Both the position numbers and the translations under genes were made by a program. DNA of 64,000 nt, from positions 1 to 64,000 of the forward strand of contig NZ_SRYZ01000009.1 in the NCBI RefSeq assembly GCF_004793475.1, in the 5' to 3' direction. Each line of letters begins with the position of its first letter. Position 1 is the stretch's first letter. The DNA comes from Bacteroides muris (ex Afrizal et al. 2022) (GTDB lineage Bacteria > Bacteroidota > Bacteroidia > Bacteroidales > Bacteroidaceae). Positions 56,890-64,000 of this stretch are shown in pieces. The notes beneath the pieces were generated by a model. That model made no database searches. It worked only from the letters and a program-made list of their open reading frames with translations, and was not told where the DNA came from.

Positions 56890-58031
56890 CTTTGTACTAT
56901 TTTTCTTAGTAAGTCCGTTAATGCTCTGATAACATATACCATTTTGTACCTCCATCCCAAATTTCCATACTTTTTTGCGACATAAAGGAAACCTTTGGTC
57001 TCATAGTCCCGAACAAATCTCAGATGTGCAGAATGAAGTGTAGAAGGTTGTTCCAATTGAGGTTGTATGCAATCTTGGAGCGTGATACTTTCTGCCTTTA
57101 GTTTAGCACACTCAAAAAGATACTTACCTTTCTCTGAATTTATCAGAATAAGTGACAATCCTTTACCATCTTCGTATGTGGAGTCTTTAGGAATACCCCA
57201 CTGATCACCTACCGTTATGTCTCCCACTCGTTTGAAATTAGTGTAATAACAAACCGAGCAACTCTCTCGCATAGAAAAGCCTGAGAAATACAAATAATTG
57301 CTTGTTCTTCGAAACTCTTCCTTTCCATTTTCGAAGAGAAAGCTTTCACGAGCTCCATGCCAACCAAAACGTTTATCTCGGAAACATGCCTTTACAATCT
57401 TAGAATTTCTTAATTTCTGAAGGTATGCAAGATAGTCTTCCCAAATCTGAGGTGATGGGACTCCGTGGCAGATGATGTCTATGCAAAATAGGTTATCATG
57501 AAGACAATTTGGCAAGTATGACTTTAACCCTGCTACCTGACATGCTGTTCCTGAGAAAAGAACCTTAGTACCTTTTCTCAAATCTTCCTTTACTTGAGTA
57601 AAGCTCCCTCTCAAATCACTCTGAACATACTTTGACATACGGAGAGCAGAGAGAGTATGGCTACTGTTAGCCTTTTGATGGGTTACTCTCCAGTTCTTAG
57701 TAAATGCAGCTCCATATACTACGCCACCATTAGCAATAAACTTGTCAGCAATAGCAAAGAAAGCACCACCGCTCTGGCTCCTCTTAAGTTGTTCATCGTG
57801 TGATAATCGGAATTGATATGCCATTGGTGTTTCGTAGTTGTTATAACGTTTATACCCTTCATAAAATTGACATACCTTATCACACAATCCGCAGCCCACA
57901 CATAATTCAGAATTTACTTGTGGGTATAAGAATCCAAGACTATCAGGATTCATCTTTATAGCCATATGTGAACAGATACTAGCACATGCAGTACATCCAC
58001 AGCAGTTATATTTGTTATCTATTAAAATCAT
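56886..58031 (-). CDS. Coenzyme F420 hydrogenase/dehydrogenase beta-subunit-like iron-sulfur protein
   Basis: A 381-residue protein with two ferredoxin-type clusters: CCGCTACASIC near 9-20 and CVGCGLCDKVC near 42-52. FrhB-like domains follow: VLFSGTACQVAGLKSYLPNC and ICHGVPSPQIWEDYL, then CSVCYYTNFKRVGDITVGD with further cysteines. It probably transfers electrons for a sugar or pyruvate modification; no F420 use is implied. It is always paired in such loci with the pyruvyl transferase gene, which follows it here. Confidence 0.87.
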   Translation of the reverse strand: MILIDNKYNCCGCTACASICSHMAIKMNPDSLGFLYPQVNSELCVGCGLCDKVCQFYEGYKRYNNYETPMAYQFRLSHDEQLKRSQSGGAFFAIADKFIANGGVVYGAAFTKNWRVTHQKANSSHTLSALRMSKYVQSDLRGSFTQVKEDLRKGTKVLFSGTACQVAGLKSYLPNCLHDNLFCIDIICHGVPSPQIWEDYLAYLQKLRNSKIVKACFRDKRFGWHGARESFLFENGKEEFRRTSNYLYFSGFSMRESCSVCYYTNFKRVGDITVGDQWGIPKDSTYEDGKGLSLILINSEKGKYLFECAKLKAESITLQDCIQPQLEQPSTLHSAHLRFVRDYETKGFLYVAKKYGNLGWRYKMVYVIRALTDLLRKIVQR

Positions 58032-58052
58032 CTGAATAGCCGTCTTAATTAT

Positions 58053-59579
58053 TTATTTGCGCAATATAAATCGGATTTTCTGAAACACAAATTGTCTTTC
58101 GTAAGATTTAAGCCCAAGCATTACTGTAAGAGCACATAGTATAAATTCTGTTGCACACAGATTAAGAAATAGTCGAACAAGTCCCATAGACATCATCTTT
58201 GTAACAAAATATGATACAGTGAAGCTAATTAACATGATTGCCAGACATCTAGAAACCGTACTAATGAAGAATTCACGTACAGGGAAATTGGTCATCGGAC
58301 GAAGCATAAGTACTCTAAAAACTAACGCTACGAGGGCAAACAGAATAATTGTTAATTGAGACATTTCTGGAGTTCCCCCTAAAAGTAGAACTATCCAAGC
58401 TACAAAAAAATTAGCGATATAAGTAGAGCCTACAACTATTTGATACTTTTTAATATTTCCTGTAGCTAACATCAAATGTATCAAAGGATGCGAAAATGAT
58501 TCTACTAATGAAAAAAATAGAATAATACGTACAAAAGATACTGTGTATTCAGGAACACTTTTTAACCATAGTCCGAGTATGTAATCAGCTTCAAAAATTA
58601 TTGGGGTAACAAGAGCTAACATCAAAATAAACGCGAGTCTGCTACTTTGTAACACCAAAGAATGAGAATCATCAATACGTTTAGCAGCATAAGATTTTAT
58701 TATTTGAGGCTGAACAGCCATGAAAAAATTCTGTGTAAACTTTCCAACTGCAGATTGTACTTGCGTTGCCAATCCACGAGCCGCATTTACGGTGGGACCG
58801 TAACAAACGTTAAAGAGGAGATTAATACCTTGATCACGTAATAAGCCTGATGTAGTGCCAACAAAGTTCCATCCTGCGAATCCAAAAATTTCAACAAACA
58901 TTTTTTTATCAAAACTCCAGCAAATTTTGCATTCTTCAAAGTTCTTTTTGCAGTAAATTGTATAAACAATAACTATTATAAATGCAGCAACGCACATTAA
59001 TGAAGAATAAAATATCAAATTATCGATAGGCGATACTTTGATTCCCAAAGCAATCAATAGGTATACAAGTCCCTCAAATATGCCTATATAAGCAAAAGCC
59101 GTCATTCTTTCATGCGCTATTATGCATGCGTTATATGGCGTGTTCCATAGATTCAAGATGAATGTAATTAGTGCAAATTGTAACACCCAATTAGATGCCA
59201 AAATTCTTCGAGTAGGTATTGTCATATGTGTATTTAAAAACCAGATACCCAAAGACTCAACAAGTATAACTACAATTATTCCTATAGCAAACTGAGTACT
59301 CAGTGCAGTACAAAAAACTCTGTTCATTTTTTGCTGATTACCTTCTCCCAGAACAAATGTAATGAATCGACTGATAGCTCCGGAAATCGATGCAGATATC
59401 ATTGAAAACATAGTAATAAACCCAGCCACAGCATTATATATGCCATAATCTTCAACACCTAAGGCATCTAATATCACCCTCGATGTATATAAACTAACAA
59501 TCATCAAAAATAGCATTCTACAATACAATAGCATTGTATTCTTTGCAATTCGATTCTTGTTTATTGAATAATCAGACAT
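58053..59579 (-). CDS. wzx: Wzx-type repeat-unit flippase
   Basis: A 508-residue membrane protein of the MOP superfamily, with about twelve to fourteen hydrophobic helices. MLLYCRMLFLMIVSLYTSRV, then LDALGVEDYGIYNAVAGFI, is the typical start of Bacteroides flippases. The open frame extends to 59723, but its first 48 residues are encoded by the end of the IS66 element plus spacer; MSDYSINKNRIAKN at 59579 is the real start. It moves the undecaprenyl-linked repeat unit across the inner membrane. Confidence 0.9.
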   Translation of the reverse strand: MSDYSINKNRIAKNTMLLYCRMLFLMIVSLYTSRVILDALGVEDYGIYNAVAGFITMFSMISASISGAISRFITFVLGEGNQQKMNRVFCTALSTQFAIGIIVVILVESLGIWFLNTHMTIPTRRILASNWVLQFALITFILNLWNTPYNACIIAHERMTAFAYIGIFEGLVYLLIALGIKVSPIDNLIFYSSLMCVAAFIIVIVYTIYCKKNFEECKICWSFDKKMFVEIFGFAGWNFVGTTSGLLRDQGINLLFNVCYGPTVNAARGLATQVQSAVGKFTQNFFMAVQPQIIKSYAAKRIDDSHSLVLQSSRLAFILMLALVTPIIFEADYILGLWLKSVPEYTVSFVRIILFFSLVESFSHPLIHLMLATGNIKKYQIVVGSTYIANFFVAWIVLLLGGTPEMSQLTIILFALVALVFRVLMLRPMTNFPVREFFISTVSRCLAIMLISFTVSYFVTKMMSMGLVRLFLNLCATEFILCALTVMLGLKSYERQFVFQKIRFILRK

Positions 59580-59681
59580 AAACCACTGCTTAGTAATGAA
59601 ATAAAAAGGTATGCTTCTCTTCGAATAGAGATTATATTGTGCGGAATAATCAGTAAAAAACGGACTTGTTTTTTTAAGTTT

Positions 59682-61455
59682 GTAAGCACTCAATTGAGAG
59701 CGTCCCTCTTTGAAAGGGCACATAACTATACCCTACCCTAAACCGAGTTTTGTTAATCAATTAGTCTTGAATTTAACATTGGCTGGTAGCCAAAGCGATT
59801 TTGTCAGGAACCATGTTAACATAATCCCTGCATCTGTTAAAGATATTTTTGAAAAAAGTTCCGATGAAGTTCCAGATAGAACTGCCATGAAGCTTTACCG
59901 TTACAATCACACTATGATATGTTGCAGCCATCTCAGCACCGGCATCACTACCATAATGAAATGAATTGTTGCGCCAGGTAGTCAGCTTTCGAATGGTTCG
60001 CTCTGCCAGATTGTTGTCTATCGGTAATTCACCATCATCCAAGTAAACAAAAATCTCTTTCCAGAATCGATGCAGATAATTGAGAGCTTCTCTATAATAC
60101 TGACTTCTAAATTCTGAATCCTTTGACAGTTCACTGTCCAACAAACTGCGCAATTCTATCAGGAGTTCCTTCGTTTCCAAGCTTTGCCTTTCCCGTAACC
60201 TCTCTTCCGGAGTAAGCCCGGCTTCATCATAAACATGTTCTTTCGAAAAGAATCTCTTAAGAAAGTTCGAAAAGCGTACGGCCACCGGTTCACCACCTTG
60301 ATTACCTGCTTTAACGAACTTGTTGTTTGCATGAGACATACAAACTTGATGTATAGTATCTTTAAACCGGGCTGATTTCAACTCATTGCCGATAAATACA
60401 TAAGCATTGTATCCGTCGGACATAATACTCTTCAATTCTGCATCACCCAAAAAGTCTGTAAGTACCTCACGGCCGCGAGAACCATTCTCATAGAAGAAAA
60501 TGGCTGTTTTCTGAGCCTTGTTGACCAGAACCTAAATGTAGCACTTCTTATAGTGATCATATTTACGCACTTTACACCAGGTCTCATCGCAGTTCACAAT
60601 CGAGTCTTTTTCCAAAGCTATGGACTTCAATACACAAACCAGCTCATCCAGGTATTTCTTGCCTTTCTTAAGCCAGTTGCGCAATGTGTTTTTAGAAACG
60701 GTCATGCCCATATCTGTCAGCCATTGGTGAAGAAGACCGAAAGTCACATTCTTCACATAAACTTCATAGGCGATAGCCTGCAGAAATTTAGGAGTAGCTT
60801 TAGTACCATCGAATCTAGTCACCACCTCCGGATGCCTTCAGAAGGGAAATAACCCCACCTGGGCTTTTTACCCGGCTCTGCATAATGAACCGTCTCAAAA
60901 CATTCTTCCGTAAGGAAAGTACGGAAACTGAATACACGTACCATTCTCCTTTCAATGAGGCGACCGGGAACCTTTGTCAAATCAGAAGGATGCCCTATCG
61001 CTTCTCCGGCTACTCCCATCCTTTTATAACCGTCAAGACGATTGGACAAATCACGGTCTTTCCCGGAAGGCTCTTTAACCTCTGGCGATTGAACATAATC
61101 AACCGAATCCGTGCGAAGCGTATCATCGGTTCCATCATAATCATCTTTCTCCTCGTTCCGATTTGAATCACCCGTTTTAGCTTTAGACTTTATCCTTTGA
61201 CGTCTATCACCAAAACGTTCCTAATTGGCATAATCAAGTTTTTCTTGAAGTGCCTTAATCTTACGTTCAGCTGATTTGCGAAGCTTATGCTCTTCTGATA
61301 ACCAAATGATTGGAGAGATTCTCCATGAGGCAAAGCCTCGGTCTGGTATTGAAAGTAAAACTTTTCAAAATCTTCACTGCTATACATAAATCCTAAAATT
61401 TTTGTTCGCAGCGAAGATAGAGTTTTCAATCAATAGCCATTTTTTGACTGCTTAC
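59682..61455. mobile_element. Degenerate IS66-family insertion sequence
   Basis: A 1774-bp element bounded by imperfect inverted ends starting GTAAGCACTCAA (59682, +) and GTAAGCAGTCAA (61455, -), which fit IS66. It contains one broken transposase gene on - and no separate TnpA/TnpB genes, so it resembles the single-gene ISBst12 subgroup. The 8 bp next to each end (TTAAGTTT and ATAAAGAA) are not equal, so no target duplication is left. It lies between the AAA-ATPase gene and wzx, inside the capsule locus. Confidence 0.8.
59773..61395 (-). pseudogene. Broken IS66 transposase (TnpC)
   Basis: Fragments on the minus strand rebuild one IS66 transposase. The N-terminal piece begins MYSSEDFEKFYFQYQTEALP. 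Next come ERFGDRR-type sequence after a stop, then DLSNRLDGYKRMGVAGEAIG, FLQAIAYEVYVKNVTFGLLH and VNCDETWCKVRKYDHYKKCY. A TAG replaces the Trp codon expected after KKCYI (near 60535). The C-terminus has DGELPIDNNLAERTIRKLTT with the conserved DE motif. At least two stops and one frameshift (near 60825) show it is inactive. Confidence 0.85.
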
Positions 61456-61555
61456 ATAAAGAATATCAAAAAAGGACTTGAGTTTTAAGTATTATTAGTT
61501 TGGATTCCTATCGTTCATAGGAAAGGAAGTTTGCCGAGACATGAGTGCCAAAGAG

Positions 61556-63112
61556 TTATTCCACAATATACTTCTCCACATTCCGTGTCTCCTTGCTGAA
61601 GTTCACCCCCACTTTCACCAGCCGCCTGCCATCCAGCACATAAGGAATCAGATAACCTCTCTCATCAATTTGCTTCAAGGCATCTTCGGCACTGCCGTTC
61701 AGCTTGAACTCAAAGACGTAAACGGTATCTTTTGTCCGCACCACGGCATCGGCACGACCACGCGCACTGCGCACTTCCGCCTGTACGAATTGACCCAGCA
61801 AAGTGAAGACGACATAAAAGATGGCCTGATAGTGGCGTTCGGTATTGTTGCTCAGTTCGTAGGGAATGCCTGCAAAGAATACTTTCAGGCGTTCCATGAA
61901 TGCATCTACATCACCGGAACGGAGTTCACGCATAAACTTGGCTATGTGAAAACCGGTTTCATCATCAGTCACTCCTGTATAATAAGGAACCAAGAAATTC
62001 AAGAAACCATAGCGTACCTCATCATTGGGAAAGCCCAAAGTGTACAATAAAACATCCCTATCGTAGTCTTTGATGGTCAGATAACCACTCTGATAAATCA
62101 TGGGAAGCGGATTCTTTACTTCCGCACGATACTCAAAAAAGGCGGAAGCCGTCACTTCAACTCCCTCAATCAGAAGGCGCAAATCATAATCACTCTCTTT
62201 CAATAAATTTACCAAATAGGTAGGAGTACCGGTCTGAAACCAGAAATTATCCAAAATCTTCGACTTGCATGCATTCAATACACTGAAAGGATTAAAAACC
62301 CCTTCACAATGGGGGTAAAAATGATAACCGTCATACAGCTTGGTCATCTGCTCCAAAGTTGTATCGAAGTCCATCCCATTGGAAACACCCAAACGTTCTA
62401 TCTCCGGAGTAAACGTTGTGAGCAGTTCTTCCTTAGTAATACCACATAAAGAAGAATAGTCGGGCCATGTACTGATGTCCTGCAACTGATTTAAATCACT
62501 GAACACGCTAATCTGCGCAAACTTCGTCACACCCGTCAAAAAAACAAAGCGGAGATAACGGTCGGCACTTTTCAGTACCCCATAAAAGGCTTTCAATATC
62601 CGACGATATTCTTCCGTTAGCTTTTCATCCGAAAGAGCTTGAAGCAAAGGCTTATCATATTCATCAATCAACACTACCACTTGCTTACCCGTCTGGGCAT
62701 ACGCCTGCTCTATCACATAGGCAAAGCGCTCTTCGGGACTACGCTCCTGCTTTTCCGCACCATATTTCAATTCCCACTTTTCCAGATATTGATTAAGCAT
62801 GGCTATCAAATCTCCGGCTATTTCATATTTACGGGCATTCAAGTCCAGATGCAATACAGGATATTCCTCCCACCGGGTTTCCAGTTTTTCGATGGCAAGT
62901 CCGTGAAACAAATCTTTACGTCCTTGAAAGTAAGCTTCGAAGGTAGATATAAGCAAACTCTTACCGAAACGGCGAGGACGGCTCAAAAAATAGGGAGTGG
63001 AATTGGATGCTATCTTATAGACCATTGCTGTTTTGTCTACATAAAGATAATTTTCTTCACGCAGCTTTTCAAAAGTCTGTATACCAATCGGCAGTTTACG
63101 CATCTGTTCCAT
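61556..63112 (-). CDS. AAA-ATPase with PD-(D/E)XK nuclease-like C-terminus (DUF1703 type)
   Basis: A 518-residue protein. The N-terminal AAA-like domain has the atypical Walker A LSRPRRFGKSLLIS (near 43-56) and Walker B VVVLIDEYDKP (near 145-155). The C-terminal part shows GRADAVVRTKDTVYVFEFKL (near 450-475), the D...E-x-K core of the PD-(D/E)XK fold. The family is abundant in Bacteroides, often in many copies per genome, with no proven role. It lies between upxZ and the IS66 remnant, so it was probably inserted there and is not a capsule biosynthesis gene. Confidence 0.87.
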   Translation of the reverse strand: MEQMRKLPIGIQTFEKLREENYLYVDKTAMVYKIASNSTPYFLSRPRRFGKSLLISTFEAYFQGRKDLFHGLAIEKLETRWEEYPVLHLDLNARKYEIAGDLIAMLNQYLEKWELKYGAEKQERSPEERFAYVIEQAYAQTGKQVVVLIDEYDKPLLQALSDEKLTEEYRRILKAFYGVLKSADRYLRFVFLTGVTKFAQISVFSDLNQLQDISTWPDYSSLCGITKEELLTTFTPEIERLGVSNGMDFDTTLEQMTKLYDGYHFYPHCEGVFNPFSVLNACKSKILDNFWFQTGTPTYLVNLLKESDYDLRLLIEGVEVTASAFFEYRAEVKNPLPMIYQSGYLTIKDYDRDVLLYTLGFPNDEVRYGFLNFLVPYYTGVTDDETGFHIAKFMRELRSGDVDAFMERLKVFFAGIPYELSNNTERHYQAIFYVVFTLLGQFVQAEVRSARGRADAVVRTKDTVYVFEFKLNGSAEDALKQIDERGYLIPYVLDGRRLVKVGVNFSKETRNVEKYIVE

Positions 63113-63185
63113 CTTATTTCTCTTTTTTAGAAGCTATATGCAAATATACGTTTTTTCTTCAAAGAGAAATCCTATTTATACATTT

Positions 63186-63671
63186 TTATTCCATTTCCTC
63201 CCATGGATAAGGATTATCCACCACATTCTGAAACTCATCAACTGCTTCCTGCTGCTCGGCAGTCAGTGATGCAACACTCCAAGAAGCAATGATGGAACGA
63301 GCTTCATCCACCAAAGCCTCATCAAACACCTCACCATAGCAAGCAGTAAGCAGACGAAGCTTTAGTAATGAAGCTGGAAGAATATCCAAAATATCCCAAC
63401 AGCGCTTTAATACCTCCTGCACATGCTGCTGTTTTTCACCATGGTCAATGAACGAGGCACTATACCCTTTCAAGAGAGCGAGGCATACATTTGCCTGCTC
63501 CTCCACCGTGGCGCCCCAGGTGCCGGAATTATACAAAGTTGTGGTCAAGCGATAGACCTCGCTGTTACGACGGGACAAGTCATCGCTATAGATAGGACTA
63601 CCGTCCGTACCCAAATACATCAGATCGTGCGCGACACGCTGAAGAGCAATAGCTTCTTCTAAAAAAGACAT
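63186..63671 (-). CDS. UpxZ-family capsule transcription regulator
   Basis: A 161-residue protein with the features of UpxZ: AIALQRVAHDLMYLGTDGSP, SRRNSEVYRLTTTLYN and ILPASLLKLRLLTACYGEVF. UpxZ proteins are encoded directly after UpxY in Bacteroides capsule loci and inhibit the UpxY proteins of other loci, so that usually one capsule dominates. Its gene lies 121 bp after the upxY stop. The assignment rests on family recognition and position. Confidence 0.85.
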   Translation of the reverse strand: MSFLEEAIALQRVAHDLMYLGTDGSPIYSDDLSRRNSEVYRLTTTLYNSGTWGATVEEQANVCLALLKGYSASFIDHGEKQQHVQEVLKRCWDILDILPASLLKLRLLTACYGEVFDEALVDEARSIIASWSVASLTAEQQEAVDEFQNVVDNPYPWEEME

Positions 63672-63792
63672 ATTATTTCAGATTTATGATTTCAAATTCA
63701 ACACTCAAATACTTCGAAATTCAATGCCATCCCACTATAAAAAGGGACAAGGGCTTCATCTGTTCCCAAACATAATGATATTGTGCAAACCA

Positions 63793-64000
63793 TTATTCAA
63801 TTACTTCGATGAGGTCCGGATGAATGGTAGCCAGGGCAACGGCGATGATACCTTGTATAGCAATAACTACACGACGGTCACGGACACCTTTTACCTTTAG
63901 AAAAACACCTTCTTGACCCTCGAAGTCGCCACCGGTGATACGGACTTTCGTACCTTTGGAGAGATTCAGTTCTTCGGGTTGGAAATAGAGAAGATGGTCA
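63793..64000 (-). CDS. UpxY-family (NusG-like) antiterminator, C-terminal part
   Basis: The last 69 codons of a gene that continues past the right edge. The piece holds a KOW domain: LSKGTKVRITGGDFEGQEGV and VKGVRDRRVVIAIQGIIAVA, ending DLIEVIE with a TAA at 63793-63795. It matches UpxY proteins, specialised NusG paralogues that let RNA polymerase read through the 5' leader of their own capsule operon. It would be the first gene of the operon, with a promoter outside the window (often on an invertible segment). Confidence 0.88.
   Translation of the reverse strand, partial: DHLLYFQPEELNLSKGTKVRITGGDFEGQEGVFLKVKGVRDRRVVIAIQGIIAVALATIHPDLIEVIE

Noticed and set aside
59580..59723. N-terminal extension of the flippase
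   Set aside because: The first residues are encoded by the inverted end of IS66 and the spacer; homologous flippases start at the internal methionine.
59674..61463. Target site duplication around the IS66 element
   Set aside because: The 8-bp flanks TTAAGTTT and ATAAAGAA differ, so no intact duplication is present.

Overview
The window reads as a chromosomal segment of a gut Bacteroides. The evidence is the SusC/SusD polysaccharide utilisation locus with a SusR-like regulator, Bacteroides-type promoters (TTTG, about 20 bp, TAnnTTTG), UpxY/UpxZ capsule regulators, an HU-like protein paired with a 30-residue 'smalltalk' peptide, and the nitrogen cluster carB-carA-purF-(glmS)-gltB-gltD-asnB. 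I see no rRNA, tRNA or CRISPR array. The species cannot be fixed from the sequence alone.

Layout. 1-6.2 kb: a palindromic repeat, an NtrC-type response regulator and its histidine kinase, a K+/H+ antiporter and an AMP-forming acyl-CoA ligase, all on +. 6.3-6.4 kb: a promoter followed at once by a terminator, probably a small RNA gene. 6.4-20.9 kb (minus): a complete alpha-glucan PUL (SusR-like regulator, SusC, SusD, SusE/F-like lipoprotein, GH66 endo-dextranase, GH31 and GH97 alpha-glucosidases), most simply read as a dextran system. 21-24.7 kb: a DUF169-GNAT fusion, an AlaX-like tRNA editing protein, an acyltransferase and an O6-alkylguanine DNA methyltransferase. 24.8-40.5 kb: glutamine-dependent nitrogen metabolism, with a broken YafQ toxin gene beside carB and a broken glmS. 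This region carries several classes of short repeat, some of them inside the carA and carB reading frames.

40.6-64 kb (minus): smalltalk peptide, HU-like protein, then a capsular polysaccharide locus transcribed from the right edge. It holds UpxY (only its C-terminus is in the window), UpxZ, an AAA-ATPase/nuclease-like protein, a decayed IS66 element, a Wzx flippase, a ferredoxin-domain F420-hydrogenase-beta-like protein, a pyruvyl transferase, four GT4 and one GT2 glycosyltransferases, a CapA-like metallophosphatase, a TupA-like ATP-grasp protein, a Wzy polymerase with an 11-G tract, an O-acyltransferase, a YjbH remnant, a DegT aminotransferase, a PglC-type initiating transferase, a UDP-uronate epimerase and UDP-glucose dehydrogenase. 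The part from about 46 to 61 kb is clearly more AT-rich than the flanks, as expected for an exchanged capsule cassette.

Most notable observations: a TupA + CapA + uronic acid combination that suggests amino-acid or peptide decoration of the capsule; a homopolymeric G11 tract in the polymerase gene that could switch it on and off; MITE-like inverted-repeat elements between gltB and gltD and across the start of carA; in-frame repeat insertions in carA and carB; and perfect 13-bp direct repeats between susC and the SusR-like gene.
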